A DNA stretch of 64,000 nucleotides from Brachypterus glaber (GCA_958510825.1 OY294054.1:10618019-10682018); one strand, 5' to 3'. Positions 1-12,374 are shown, numbered from the stretch's first letter. Notes: generated by a model from the sequence alone, not told the origin. Translations and numbers: made by a program.

Positions 1-400
1 TAAATTTGGCTATTTTAATGAAGGTAATTTGTTCTAAAAAAAATTACCTTGATTGCACGTTTCCTTCTATTTTTTCGATTTTTTAAAAGTTAAGCCCCCT
101 AGAAATTTTTTGTTCTTAGAGGGATTTTTTTTAGTTCGGTACGATTCATCTTTGTAATAAAATTCTTTTAAAAAAAATAAGTCAATCAAAGATTTTCTTC
201 CACTATTTTTTATTTTTATAAAAGTTTATCCCCCCATAACTTTCTTATTTTGAGGGAATTCTTTTCAGTTTTAATTTGAAGTCAATCGAATTATTCTTTC
301 TCGAGTGTCGTGACTGAAAGAAAACGTGACAAATGAACCGACTGACGGACGGACAGACAGACAGATAGATAGATAGACAGACAATCGGACGGACAGACAT
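1..400 (+). repeat. Dispersed repeat ending in a GACGGACGGACAGACAG tract
   Basis: This is AT-rich non-coding repeat, probably continuing left of the window. It has two loosely similar halves (about 60-180 and 180-290), each with a TTCTTCC or TTTCCTTC start, a run such as AAGTTTAGCCCCC and a TTTTGAGGGAATTC-like end. It finishes with a GACGGACGGACAGACAG-type microsatellite at about 340-400. Related copies are seen at 24265-24560 (same strand), 9480-9790 (opposite strand) and, for the final part, 39330-39490. No coding capacity was recognised. It could be the 3' part of a non-autonomous retroelement or a MITE; the class is undetermined. Confidence 0.55.
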
Positions 401-484
401 CCTTAAAAGTTATTTAGAATTGGTACAAAAATAATTAATTTTGGACAAAATTTTAAATTTTTTGGGGTCCGAAGTAAACGTATA

Positions 485-984
485 CTGCCCTGCTAAGACA
501 AGTTGTCCTATCTGCAAATTATATGTTTTAAGATATGTCCAGTTTTATTGTTTTTTTTTGCACTATTTGAAAACTTGTTTGAATAAATATGGTGTTGGGT
601 TCTGTTTTATTTTAAATTAAAAATACGTGATATCCTTTGAAAAAAATAATATTTTTTTGTCAAAAAAATAAATTGTCATACTAAATGCATTTGTTCTATC
701 TATTAGGACAAAATGATCTAAAAAGTCCAATCAAATTACTAAGATCTGTAAAGTTAGTCCTAGTCCTGACTTATTCGTCTAGTAAAGACTAGTTAGGACA
801 ATTTTATTTAGAAAAAATTGAACAATTTCCAATTAGGACTTTTTAGGCTATTTTTTTGGATTTGGGTTTTAGATAGGACACTTCTTTTTAGTAGGCACAT
901 GGGGCTAGTGTAAAGCAATACAATGGTGTGCTTATCTCAAAAAGTAAATTCTTGCAGATAGGATAACTTGTCTGAGCAGGGCAG
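485..984. mobile_element. TIR element (MITE), TA target, CTGCCCTGCT ends
   Basis: Left end reads CTGCCCTGCTAAGACAAGTT and the right end is its near-perfect inverse (about 33 bp of terminal inverted repeat). TA dinucleotides flank both ends (483-484, 985-986), as in Tc1/mariner-type MITEs. The element is 500 bp without an ORF. The inner sequence carries several CCTATCT/AGATAGGA repeats. A shortened relative lies at 33375-33518. Confidence 0.8.
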
Positions 985-1149
985 TATAATACTCCTCTTC
1001 TCTAAAGCTGTGAGAAGTATAATAAGGTAAAAGAGTCTAAGGACAGGAATTACAGTGCTCTGGCAAATAGAGCTGTATATGCTATTTTTAAAACGCTGTA
1101 GATCTCCCACTTTGCATGATTCATATTAATATCAGAATACATGCCAGTA

Positions 1150-2011
1150 GAGGGAGATACACATGAATGGGACATATTAGTGAATGGGACAGTACCTGTT
1201 TCTGAACTATATTTCAAAATCGTTGGTTTTTGTTACAGTCATTAGATCGCCCTCGATATGCAGTAAAAAAAATAATAAAAAATGGCAAAGGTTAGTCAGC
1301 TGGGTTTTTGAAAAATTAAATGTCAGTTTTACCAAGTCAAAAGTAATGTTTTTAATAATTTTGAAATTTATTTTATTGACGAAAGGCAAAAGGAAACTGT
1401 CTGAATTTGGTATATGTAATTGCCTAGAACAATATGAAACATATCCAAATAATCAAATATTATAGATAAAGGTTTAGCCTATTTTTTTTTGATAATAATG
1501 TTAGTATTATTGAATGGGACAAATTTCGCTTCCTTGTATGGGACAACCATTTTAATGCATATTTAATTCATATACATGTCTTTTAGATAAGAAATTACTT
1601 TAAGAGCACAGAAAGTGTCTAGGGTACTACCCACACAACAATTTGGAACAGTTAGAACTGAAAACAAACTAATATTTGATAACTGTTTGCAAAAAACATG
1701 AATAAAAGTTTGGTAAAGTTATTCAAAGTGAATTTTATGTAAAAAAAAAGAATTTAATACTTATTTTCATGATTTGTTATCTTTAATAGAAAGTTTGTAT
1801 TTTTGTCCCATTTAATAATACCGTGTTATTGAATGGGACAAGTTACGTTTTTTTTTAATGCTTGTAGCTAAAATAAATATTATTCAGGTTTAACACTTGG
1901 ACTGTGCTATTTTATTGTCAAATATAATAACTAAAAAAAACGTATAAAATATTAAAAATAAAATTTCGGCAGTCGTTTAAAAAAAGTGTCCCATTCACGG
2001 GAATCTCCCCC
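1150..2011. mobile_element. TIR element with internal GAATGGGACA repeats
   Basis: Ends are GAGGGAGATACACATGAATG on the left and the inverse of GGGGGAGATTCCCGTGAATG on the right, each flanked by TA. The motif GAATGGGACA recurs next to the left end (1162-1195), internally (about 1512, 1536 and 1830) and inverted at the right end. These subterminal repeats look like transposase-binding sites. There is no transposase; the short ORF inside (1184-1465) has no recognisable similarity. The class is probably TA-target, by inference only. Confidence 0.7.
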
Positions 2012-2214
2012 TATAGGTACTGCAGTAGCTCAGCTTGGATAAAACTAAAAATTTAAGTTTTGGGTTCCCTTTTGAAAAGTTTTAGCTTTCTTGGAAAAAT
2101 ATTTTTGCAACCATGTTTTATGTTTTATTTTTAATTTATGTGAATTTTTGAGAATTTGACAACCATAATTTTCTTCTAAAGCTGTGAAAAGTAAGATAGG
2201 AAGCTTTATCGACA

Positions 2215-2367
2215 AGTCAAAGAATAGTATATTCTATAACTAGTATGGAATAGACAATATTCCGCGCGAGCGGAAAGTTGTCATACGAGCCGGCAGACTA
2301 TTATGAAGGTCCCGCGAGCGCGGAATGACTATTCCATACGTGTTGTAGACTATACTTTTTCTTCAAC
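2215..2367. repeat. Short inverted repeat (MITE candidate)
   Basis: Left arm (AGAATAGTATATTCTATAAC, then AGTATGGAATAGACA) and the right arm (TGACTATTCCATACGTGTTG, then TAGACTATACTTTTTC) fold on each other around a GC-richer centre with CGCGCGAGCGG and CGCGAGCGCGG. The stem is imperfect. It is probably an old MITE; no target duplication could be assigned. Confidence 0.5.
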
Positions 2368-3136
2368 TGCAAATATGAAACACTGTATGGCTTTAAACTG
2401 CGTTTTTTGTGACTCGACATTGTAAATGCAACAAAACACATATCTTTAAATAAAGCAATTAATGTTATTTAAAAATTTTATCAAATCAATAGTTAACAAA
2501 GATTTTTATTTAATTTTAGCACATATTTACAAATTATAATGCAAAAATTGAAGGTTATGTCAGATTGTTGTGACATATATCAGGTTTAAATATTTAACAA
2601 TAGATGGAGCAGTTTTAATTTTTTGAATTCAATTGATAAAAAACTGGTCAAATATTAAGAAAAACTAATAAACTTTATGTAATTTTAACGCAAAACTTTA
2701 AATTGCATTAAATATTCAATATTTCATGGTAAAATATATATATTTTTGCTAATTTTGCTACAGTTTTCTTTACATTTATAAACAAGAGATGTGCTCATTC
2801 TAACACTTGATACGGAATATTCATACCGTATCTAGAGCTAGAATGGATTCATTCTGTGTTTTAAAAATGTGTGTATTTGCTTACATTCTAAAGCAGTCGT
2901 AGAAAAAAACAATACAGATTTGAAACAAATTATTTTATAAAGTTTGTTGCCCACCAGGGTACGATAATTATCGTATAATGTATAATGAAGCATATAATGT
3001 TAGCACAGCACAATTTGGTAATACATTACATGCCACGCAGATACGTGGTGCTTCGCATTCCAAAGAATATATACGGATAAAAATATATCTTAATTAATAT
3101 CGTAAAACATAAAATGCAACAAACTAGTGTATTATA
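2368..3136. other. Unassigned AT-rich intergenic/intronic DNA
   Basis: No exon, long ORF or clear terminal repeat was seen. There are small inverted repeats only, for example around 2795-2850 (GATACGG...CCGTATC). Confidence 0.5.
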
Positions 3137-4034
3137 CACAGCGTGTCAAAAGTCCACCCCCCCCCCCACTTTAACTTTTGAACGGCTTAATATATCAATT
3201 TGACATTTGGTACACGTAAATAACATAACCCAAATATTGTTTTGGTATACAGTATAAGCTTGATAATATGAACAACGCGTATATGTGAACTATTCGGTTT
3301 TGTGAACACAGAATATTTTCTATTGACTTTCTCGTTAACGAGAGTTTATGATTTCACATTACAGGGAAGTCAATAAAAAAATTCTGTGTTCACAAAAAGT
3401 CCAAACGAATAGTTCACATATACGCATTGTTCACATTATCGAGCTTATACTGTATATTTGATATGCTTAGGTGGCACAATGGAAACCTGGGGCAAGAGGG
3501 AACATTTTTTAAATGGAAAGGGAGATCGTGCGAGTCATTATTTTAAATCGTATAAATTATCTATTCGACCATGTATTTTTTAATTTCTAGAACTTTTTTT
3601 TAAGGTTTTCATTTTTAATTTTTTTTTTGCTAAAAAATGTGTTCTAATATTTTTTATGTAAAATTTTATTTATATTATTCAAAATTAGTTTAAAAGTATA
3701 ATTGACGTATTTACGTAATAAAATTGGTTAATTTTTTTAAAGAAATGTTGACGGAAATTTCCATTTTTAACCCTATTTTAAACCCCCAAAAATTGCTCCG
3801 GAAAAAATATATGGACAATTTTATAAGCTTTAAAATGATGTATTACACGACCCTTCTTTCTTTCCATTTAAAAAATTTTCCTCCCTTGCCCCCTGCCAGA
3901 AGTGTGCCCCCTAAACATATAAAACATATACCAAAAAATTATTTGGGTTATTTTATTTAGGTTTTTCAAATTTTAAATTGATATGCTAAGCCGTTCAAAA
4001 GCTAAAGGGGGGGGCAGACTTTTGACAAGCCGTG
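3137..4034. mobile_element. TA-flanked TIR element, CACAGCGTGTCAAAAG ends
   Basis: The left end CACAGCGTGTCAAAAGTCCA and the inverse of the right end CACGGCTTGTCAAAAGTC match, followed by poly-C and a second inverted block (TTAACTTTTGAACGGCTTA / TAAGCCGTTCAAAAGCTA). TA flanks both sides (3135-3136, 4035-4036). Another element (3250-3452) is nested in it. A relative with the same layout is at 16403-17217. The ORF at 3724-3960 is within the element and shows no known domain. Confidence 0.8.
3250..3452. mobile_element. Nested 203-bp MITE, CAGTATAAGCT ends, TA target
   Basis: The two ends (CAGTATAAGCTTGATAATAT... and ...ATTATCGAGCTTATACTG) form an inverted repeat extending about 50 bp inward, with TA on both sides (3248-3249, 3453-3454). 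It lies inside the 3137-4034 element, so it is the younger insertion. Confidence 0.85.
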
Positions 4035-4096
4035 TATGATTTACACACATTTACAAAATATGATTTATAATACAACTTCAAATAAGCTAATTAAAT

Positions 4097-4272
4097 AAAG
4101 AACTTTTACTTTCGGGTTTAGACCGATTTTCACTTTCCGACGTTTCGTTTCTTACTGCTAGATACATGATAAATAAATAAAATGAGTTTCAGATGTCTTT
4201 AGGAGACGAAATTTCGGAAAGTGAAAATCCATTAACACGGTCTAAACCTGAAACTGAAAGTTCTTTATATCT
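4097..4272. repeat. Inverted repeat (MITE candidate), about 175 bp
   Basis: TAAAGAACTTTTACTTTCGG...TTTAGACC on the left pairs with GGTCTAAACCTGAAACTG...GTTCTTTATA on the right. A second inner pair is TTTTCACTTTCCGACGTTTC / GAAATTTCGGAAAGTGAAAA. There is no coding potential. Confidence 0.6.
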
Positions 4273-4398
4273 TAGTGGCCGTGAGGGCTTAAAATTTAAA
4301 AAAGTTAACTATATTTGGTATTAGTTATTAATCAGTATAGTTAAAAATACCTTTAAAGCTATTTTGAAAACTTGTTTATTTCATTTAACAAAACAAAA

Positions 4399-4531
4399 GA
4401 AGTTGTATATTCTATGGATTCAGGATTCAAAATACAAAAGTTGTATATTTCAGAAAAAAAAGTTGTATATTGTAGGGATTAAGACAAAAGTTGTATATTG
4501 TAGGGATTCAAAATACAAAAGTTGTGTATTG
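4399..4531 (+). repeat. Short tandem repeat around AAAGTTGTATATT
   Basis: The motif AAAGTTGTATATTGTAGGGA and close variants occur about five times in 130 bp with spacers that also repeat (GGATTCAAAATACAAAAG). This produces the low-complexity ORF at 4364-4678, which has no recognisable protein similarity and is not called as a gene. The rest of 4273-5035 holds nothing I can assign. Confidence 0.5.
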
Positions 4532-5035
4532 CACCAAAAAGGCGAGGAGAAAGCTTTTTTTTTGGAGGCGAGGACCTTTTTTTTAATCGTTTGCTTAGGG
4601 GTAAAAACTGTCGTGGACAAAGCTGCTTTCTGGAGAAAAAAGTTGCCTAAAAGAAGTTGCGCCAAAATGTTTAATTAGCCTAGGCTTCGCGACCTTGTCA
4701 GTTTTGATCACATGCTAAAATTCAAGATAAATCTGCAAAAAGACATTTTCCCAAAGGAAAGATACAATACGTTTGTTTGTTCTTAGGCCTTTTGAAATTT
4801 CCAGCTGTAAGACGGAGAAGAGAATAATAATAAATCAAGATTTTATCTGATAGATAAGAGAGTAAAATAGCGCCGAATTTAGGCGTAAAATTAATATGTT
4901 ACATCGGCACTTAGTGCTACTAAGAGTGCCGATGTATTGAAATCTTCGCTGAAAAGTCAAAATCGTTGACCATATTTTTTTCACATTTCTCTACGTTTTA
5001 GATCCTTCTGAGTCGAAATCAGTAAAAAAAAAGTT

Positions 5036-5600
5036 TTCGTCCGTCTGTCTGTATCTGTCTGCATATTGTTTCTTATCGTATTTCGAAGAGATTATGTTTT
5101 TGGGGTAAACGATTGGGGGTAAGAATGGGGTAAATCTCCTATTTTTAGCGTTTTTTTGCTTATAATTAAGGCAATTATTATTGTATTTTATATATTGATT
5201 CTAATCTTGCTTTTAAGAACACAGTGAAAAAAAATATAATTTTAAAGCCAACGTTTTGCCCCTTATTGTTGGGGCTTCTTGTTCTTGCTTTTAAAAACAA
5301 GAAAAAGAATTTAAATATTGTATTTTATTAATTTAGCACTTATATGAAAGATAATTTTAAAATGGTCAAAAATAATTTTTTCCTGAAACATTGTTTTCGA
5401 GATATTGGAGTTTAAAGCAGTAAAAGTTTTTTTTAGCATATATCACTTATTTATAACCCGATTTTAAAAAATTATACTTTAAATGAAAGCTGTTTTTAAG
5501 CCCTATAAAAAATCTATATGCAGTTTTTTGCTAGAATATAACGTTTTGGAGATACAGACTTTCAAACTTTAATAAATTATGCAGGTGTATTAACGGTTGC
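5036..5600 (-). repeat. Dispersed repeat, inverted partner of 56380-56840
   Basis: It starts with a TCCGTCTGTCTG tract, then TTGTTTCTTATCG, CCTATTTTTAGCG and a block with TCGAGATATTGGAGTTTAAAG and TTTATAACCCGATTTT. The same blocks in reverse complement occur at 56380-56840. Within this copy, about 5214-5320 holds a small insertion absent from the partner, bounded by CTTGCTTTTAAGAAC and CTTGCTTTTAAAAAC. No ORF is present. Confidence 0.65.
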
Positions 5601-5834
5601 CTATTCTCGTGATCACACAACCTCAACTTCATAACATTTCAAATTATTTTAATTTAATTTTAATCTAATGACTATATTCCTTTTGTGAATAAAGTCTAAA
5701 AACGTTTTATCAATCAGCATACAGAGTTGACTCTTGGTAATGAAGAGGGCCAGCAGCCCGAAACTGTCAGTCTACCAATACCACTCTGTACAATGATTAG
5801 AAAATATATTAATGGAATAATAAATTAGTGCCTA

Positions 5835-6817
5835 CACGGAAAAAATAAATTTCATTAAATTACATAGTCCGTAAATGGTAATATGTTGCCATAGACCGGA
5901 ATGGTAAAAATTACATAGTCCGTAATGGTAATGTTTTCCATAGACCGGAAGAGTAAAAATTACATATTCCATAATGGTAATATTTTGCATAGACCGGAAC
6001 GGTAAAAATTACATAGTCCAGAATGGTAATATTTTGCAGAGACCGGAACGCTAAAAATTACATAGTCCAGAATGGTAATATTTTGCATATACTTTAACAT
6101 ATTAAAAGTGCTTTTAAAACAACTTAAACACTACGATATTTCAAGAACGCTATGACATAGAGATTGAAATTTGAAAAAAAAATATTTACTACTTAAAAAA
6201 TGTTTGTTCCAAATTACAAGTCTCTGTGTCGAAGCTTTTTTGAAATATCGTAGCGTAAAGTTCATTTGGTTTGATAAACCAAACGATTTGCACCTTTAAT
6301 AAACTGCTTACATCTTTCTTTAAAGATCTATTGGTTGATAAACATCGTAATTTATAATGAATGTAAATTTTAGGCCACAAATAAAGCATTTTAATATAGT
6401 ACATAAATAATATTTACCTTTTTTTACACTTTTAACACTTTAACCTAGCAGCATGCGTCGCTATCTCTCGAACAATAACAATATTAAACGGCCCGTCTCA
6501 TGATACAACGCCTTCTTGGTTATTGTACAAAGCGCAAGCGCGTCTTAAAATAACATAGCCCGACATTGTAAAATCATGTAAAAATATTTAAATCAATGTA
6601 AATATATTTTTTTACATTCTTTTACATTATTTTACATTATTTTACATTATTTTACATTCTTTTACATTATTTTACATTATTTTAAATTATTTTACATTAT
6701 TTTACATTATTTTACATAAATTCTTAAATTATGCATAGTCCAGAATAGTAAATTTACTATTCCGTACTATGTAAATTCATGTATTTTTACATTATTTTAC
6801 ATGCAGTTTTTACAGTG
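5835..6817. mobile_element. TIR element with CACTGTAAAAA end and internal tandem repeats
   Basis: Left end CACGGAAAAAAT; the inverse of the right end is CACTGTAAAAACTGC. A candidate 9-bp target duplication flanks it (TAGTGCCTA at 5826-5834 and TAGTGCCGA at 6818-6826, one mismatch). About 5857-6087 holds four copies of a roughly 60-bp unit containing TTACATAGTCCGTAATGGTA and ATAGACCGGAA. About 6600-6720 holds a run of TTTACATTA units. The central ORF (6189-6404, minus) is not recognisable. A 9-bp duplication would fit a MULE-like or related superfamily, which is inference. Confidence 0.7.
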
Positions 6818-7140
6818 TAGTGCCGATGTTTTGCCAAGGTGCTTGCAACTGTTCAGCTGGTTTCATTAAGAGTTTATGTTACCTGCTCCCAACAAAACCT
6901 GCCATCTACACTAACGGCAATTTAGTTCTTTAACTAAGTCTATTAAATTTAACTTTAAATGAAATTCGTTTTCGTACACTACACTGTAAAAAATTATCGT
7001 AAAATTAAGATTAAATTATAAAAATTTTATGGTTTAAACCAATTTTTTAGTGTTTAGTGGAAAATTTAAGTGGATCTTTAAATTTACCCTTTAAAGTTTG
7101 GTTTATCCAACAATTAACACTAAACTTTTAATTAACCCAT

Positions 7141-7381
7141 TAGGAAACGTTCAAGTATTACGTAACGAAAATTGTACCAAAATTGATACACTTCATACCC
7201 GTTTCTCGCGTTACTATAGATTATAGAGATTTCATATTTTAGCTACCCCCCCTAATAGGGGGTGTGTTAGGGGGTAGCCAAAATATGAAATCTCTACAGC
7301 CTTAAATAACGCGAGAACCGGGGTATGAAGTGTATGAATTCTGGTACAATTTGCGTTACGTAATACTAGGTTCCCTTAGAA
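7141..7381. mobile_element. Palindromic MITE, about 240 bp
   Basis: This is a near-complete palindrome: TCAAGTATTACGTAACG... and TTTCATATTTTAGCTACCCC on the left, their inverses on the right, with CCCCCCTAATAGGGGGTG at the centre. The end motif GCGTTACGTAATACTTGAAC recurs at about 41436-41465 and 41893-41920, so this is a dispersed family. Confidence 0.8.
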
Positions 7382-9479
7382 ACTACCGTCTAAATATTCT
7401 TATAGGTTAAAAGATTTTTGTAAGGGGTATTTTAAAATGCAAAATATATGGTCTTTTATTTCTAGCGAGTTTGAATTTTGCTAATAATCTCGTTTAACAA
7501 GCGAAAAGGTGATTTTCTTTTGATTTTTTTAGTAAAAAATTACTTATTTGGACTAATAATAGTAATATCTGATAAATATTTCATATATTATACAATCAAT
7601 TCATGGGTCATGGGTTAATAGGTTAAGGTTAATAATATCAGAAAGAAGAGATTTCAACGAACAAAAAACTCCCCGACTTTTTTTAAAAAGCTGAAATTTT
7701 GACGCGAGAATTTTCGATTGAAAATTAGGGTGTTTTTTCGATAATAAGTCAAAATAAGGTGAAAAAATAAATATTTCAAATCAAAAAAATTACAGTGTCT
7801 TTAGGACATAAAAAGGTAAGTTTTCACCAAATTTCGTGAAAAAAAAAATTTTTTTTGCTTAAGATAAAAAGTGTAATTACAAAAGTTGTAGGTCTCTTTA
7901 TTACCTACAACTTTGTCATTTATTTTTTTTCATAGGACTTGTAGTTTTGCCGGAAATCGAGATACACCGTTTTTTACCCTTAAAAACTCACCCCCTTCCA
8001 CTTCCCGACCTCAGATCGCCCGTAAATTATTTTTCCTTTCATTTTTGTTATATTCTCGTCCATTTTTAATGGGTTTCATCCTACTATAATTTTTTTTCAC
8101 TTTTTACCATTTTCAAAATTATCGACCCTGGTCTATAATTGGAATTTGACCAATAAAATGTCAGATTTAACTGTCACATATGTCTCATGTTTTATTTTGT
8201 GGATTAAATTCTTAACTTAATAACACAGGGTGTCCTAGGGCAAAAAAAAATAATTGTAGAGTACGAGACATGTGACTATGATATTTATATGTATTTTAGA
8301 CTGTTGAGACCGAATTTATTATCAGAATTACTCATTCGCCTGTGTTTTTTGTAAAAATGAAAAAACTGGCCTAAAAATCCTAAAAATCTCAAAAGTTTCA
8401 CTCGATTGCAAGAGTGCTGTATGCCTGATCACGTATTCACTTCCTTTATGTTTATGTATTTTTGTGCAATTTGATCCTAATCAATTGCCACACTATCTAT
8501 CTATAAAATCGAACATTTTGAGGTAATTCTTAAAATTGTAAAATGTGCACTAGATCGTATAAGTGCGCTCTTTGACTCACTGACTATGTTTTTTGGACTT
8601 CTGAATCCAAATATGGTGTCAGAATTACGCAATCGCTCTTTCTTGCTTTTAAAAACAATTTTAATCTGTTAAAATTTTTTTCAGTGAAAATACTTAGGTT
8701 AGAGAAATAAACGATATGACCTAAAGAAATAAAAAGGCTTTAATTTGGATTAAAAGAATCGAATTATAGGGTTTTTGAGCCAGTTTTTTCGATTTTTATA
8801 ATAAACGAAATGGAAACTAAATAATTGAAATCAGCAGCCAAAATACATGGAAATATCATAGCCACATACCACGTATACCATACCATACCATTTTTTTGTG
8901 CGTCTGTGTAGTTTAGTGTTAATCATCATTAACCCACCTTAAAACGATGACAACGTAATTTAAAGTTTACTCTGTTTTAAAATTACAATGTTATAAACTC
9001 AGAAAATGTAATTGTAATTTTAATACTAAATTTTATTTGTAAATACATATTTGTTATTTATATCGCCACCATTGGCATTTAATACTTTACTTGTGTTATT
9101 AAATACTGTAATGTGTGAATTATATACAAAATGTTGTCATACTAAGATAGAGACCGTGCTGGTACATTTGAATCCCCACGCAACATGTGTTTATTAATAC
9201 TGGCATGTTATAGTAAAAATTACTGTAACATTTGGTTTGGACTTTCTGGTGCCAGTATCCAGTAATTAAATTGGATCTTATCCATACCAAAAACATTTTT
9301 AATAGTGTACACAAGATATAATAATACTTATTATTATCTCTAAAAAAAGATAATGATACTTATTATTATAGTCCTTGTTGCTTCACAACAAAGGAGTATA
9401 ATGCGTTTACTTTTAACCCCGAGAAAAAAAAAATTTTGTCCAAAATTAAAAAAAAGTTATACAAAAGTGCGTTATATAC
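7382..9479. other. Unassigned repeat-like AT-rich DNA
   Basis: No exon or ORF of note. About 8270-8680 holds two diverged direct copies of a block with a TGACTATG...ATCAGAATTAC core (about 8274-8345 and 8578-8640). About 7640-8080 resembles the tail of a degraded element, with hairpin-like TTGTAGGTCTCTTTATTACC...CTACAACTTTG. Confidence 0.4.
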
Positions 9480-9790
9480 AATTCTAAACAACTTTTGAAA
9501 ACGTCCGTCCGTCTGTATATACGCATATATCACGTATTCTTTTCGACACGAAAAGAAATAATCCGATCAAATTAAAATTTTCAGAAAAAATAAATCTTAG
9601 TTTGGACACGAATCCTTAAAATTGAAAAGAATGTCTTCAAAAATAAGAAGGTTGTGGGGGCTAAATATTAAAACAAAATCGAAAATAGTCGAAGAAAATC
9701 TCCGATCAACTTCATTTTTTAAGGAAAACATATTTTTATAAAAAAGATTAATCGTACCATTTGGTTTTAAACCCTTTAATTTTTAGACAA
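9480..9790 (-). repeat. Copy of the GACGGACG-associated repeat, inverted
   Basis: The region reads GTCCGTCCGTCTGTATATAC followed by blocks that are the reverse complement of those at 1-400 and 24265-24560 (AATCCGATCAAATTAAAATT, GGTTGTGGGGGCTAAATATT, TCTCCGATCAACTTCATT). No coding potential. Confidence 0.55.
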
Positions 9791-10855
9791 TTTAAAATAA
9801 AAGGGGTCTTCCTAAAAATATACTTTTCCAGGTCCACCTTAATATACATATAAGTTTATTCCAAATATAGATGTATAATAATACTGCATTCCAAAATAAA
9901 GACAAAGCGTGCATACGATGCACAGTGCTAATATAAAATAAATATCTGCTTGAGTTAACTCCATACGTGACCCATAAGTAATTTCGATATATCTGCGTCA
10001 TAAACTGGCGGATCCAGTAATTTTAAGTGCTAGTATCTCGGTTATAAGTAATGGGATCCGCTATGGATCATCTACACCGTACTATTATGGGTTAATACTG
10101 GCATCATCAAACTCAAGCAGAATCCAAATCGAAGTCATGTCATGAGATAAAGCATATACGGGAGATTTTAAATTATATTTGATTTTTACATTTATATTTT
10201 GGAATTCTAAAATTAAAAGTATTGAAAAATATATTTAAAACAAAAAACAAATGTTTTTTTGATTTTCTCACTTTTCTTGACGATTTCGAAGTTTATACTT
10301 TTGAGATCATGTTAAAAAAATGTATGTCGGTCTGCCTGTCTATATGTCTGTCGGTCTGCTTGTCTGGATATCGGTTTGTGAACAAGATAATTTTTAAGAA
10401 AGGTAATTATTCGAAAGGTACCATGGTACCATGGGTGTAGAGTCCAAACCAAATTTGAGATTCGCTTAAAACCTCCTAATTTAAAGAATTATACAAGTTA
10501 AGAGAAAATTTATTTTGTTTAGCATTTCTGGTGTCCATTAGAATCCATTAAAGATTTCATGACCTACCTAATTAAAAAAACTGAAACAAAATTCAAATAA
10601 AATTTGTGGTATGTAGTATCAATGTTTTCAGAAAAAAATGCAGATTCCAAAAATGTAAGACGTTTAATTTCGCACATAAAATGAGAAGGTTGGCAGCACT
10701 TCTGTTAAAACCGAAAGTAGCAAAATATCGTTTTGTATGTCAAAACTTGAGATTCCTTAAGTCCATTATAGGTACCAAATTTTAAAATTTTATCTTTACA
10801 AATACAGAAGTTAAGGGAGGTGTACATTGGATCTGTGTCACCCGGTATATTTTTA
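9791..10855. other. Unassigned AT-rich DNA
   Basis: No gene or clear element. A TCTGTCGGTCTGCTTGTCTG microsatellite-like stretch lies at about 10325-10370 and a short GGTACCATGGTACC palindrome near 10417. Confidence 0.4.
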
Positions 10856-10910
10856 TAGAATAGAATAGAATAGAATAGAATAGAATAGAATAGAATAGAA
10901 TAGAATAGAA
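10856..10910 (+). repeat. (TAGAA)n microsatellite, 11 copies
   Basis: Eleven perfect TAGAA units in a row. It creates a low-complexity minus-strand ORF that is not a gene. Confidence 0.95.
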
Positions 10911-11124
10911 TCAATATGAATCAAAGCAATGTTTCTGAGTTTAACAGTCTAATTTTTCTGCTTTTTATAATTTTTTAAAAATTTGCTCCTATATATTTTT
11001 TTCATTTAAAACGTTTTTTTTTTTTTACAAAAATAAATGTTGGGAATTCGATAAAAAACACGTGTGTAAAAAAAATTTAACTGGTTTAGTTTTTGACAAT
11101 TTTGAAAATTTTAAAACCATTATA

Positions 11125-11388
11125 CAGGGGCGTCATTTCAGATTTTGCCAGGGGGGGCAAAACTAAAATTTGTGATGACTAATACAAAATGGTAATAACG
11201 TTTTATATTCTATTTAAAAAAATACATAAACACAAATAGAAAAACCTATACTATACTAAAGATTTATAAGAGCACAATTTTATTGCTTTAAAAATTCTTA
11301 ATTCTTAAGAACTAATGGCCTAATTATAAAATGCAGGGGGGGCGGTTGCCCCCCCTGCCCCCCCCTTTAGGACGAAATGACGCCCTTG
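11125..11388. mobile_element. hAT-like MITE with 8-bp target duplication
   Basis: The element runs CAGGGGCGTCATTTC...GAAATGACGCCCTTG (imperfect terminal inverted repeats with poly-G/poly-C inside). It is flanked by the identical 8-mer CCATTATA at 11117-11124 and 11389-11396. An 8-bp duplication plus CAGGGGCG-type ends is the hallmark of hAT transposons. At 264 bp with no ORF it is non-autonomous. Confidence 0.9.
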
Positions 11389-11396
11389 CCATTATA

Positions 11397-12374
11397 TAAT
11401 ACTTTTTCAGATCAATAACTGTAATGAGTATAATAAAAGTTTTAAGATCAGATTTAAAAGTCAGTATAAAAGTTTAGATAGCGGCTAATAAAAAAGTTTC
11501 TGTTGGCATTAAAATACATTTTATCTTTTATTGAGGACAGTTTGAAAACAGTACCTTTCAAAGTAATGATCCCCCTTTTATCCCCTCTTAAATTAAACAT
11601 ACACATATATCTTCATCCAATAAATATATATATTTTTAACTTATTTTATAATTCAGTTGGCGGCAAATGTCCACTGTGGCATAAATGCTGCCCATAGGGG
11701 GTGTAAGATGTTCTTAAAACCAGAGATTGCTTCCCTATTTGGACGGTCGTTAGGTTTTATGCAGTCTCTGCTTTTAGCAGCAGATGTCGCTAGTTTTTAT
11801 TACTGTTTCTTACAACTATTTTTCTACCCTATATATATATGGAAAAGATTTGATTATCGTAGTTGTCTTTCTACCGCTATGTGGCTCTGAAGAATGCTAA
11901 CAAGCACGAAATCGATCAGTCACTTCGGTTGGACGACTGCGTTAATCAAACAAAAGTAGTTTTAGGGAATAGTAAATTATTACATATTTCCATAATTTTG
12001 TTTAATTAAAAAAATTATATTCAACACGTTTAGAACTCTATCATAACCAATAGCGTAATTAGGTTATATAATACAACAGTAAATAGTTGTAGATATGCCA
12101 ACCACTATATATTGCATAGAATAAAACAACAAACAAGTAAACGCGTTCGGTATTTACAAACGAGTGCAGTTGTTTGATTTACAACAAAAAATTGTACGCA
12201 TTTTATTTTATATTTACATATTACATGTACGTGCACATAAAAACCGCATATCACATGTAATTACATGTGATCCAGAATTCCCGCTCTCGTCATTTTTCTC
12301 TAAAATGGTAAGGGATATTAAAAAAAATCAGGAACCGTTTTTATAGTCTCACCTATATTACAAGTTAAATACCA
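11397..12374. other. Unassigned AT-rich DNA
   Basis: Two short ORFs (11503-11697, 11657-11890) have no recognisable domain. No splice-flanked exon or terminal repeat was identified. Confidence 0.4.

Noticed and set aside
4364..4678. 104-residue ORF
   Set aside because: Low-complexity product of AAAGTTGTATATT repeats with an overlapping opposite-strand ORF.
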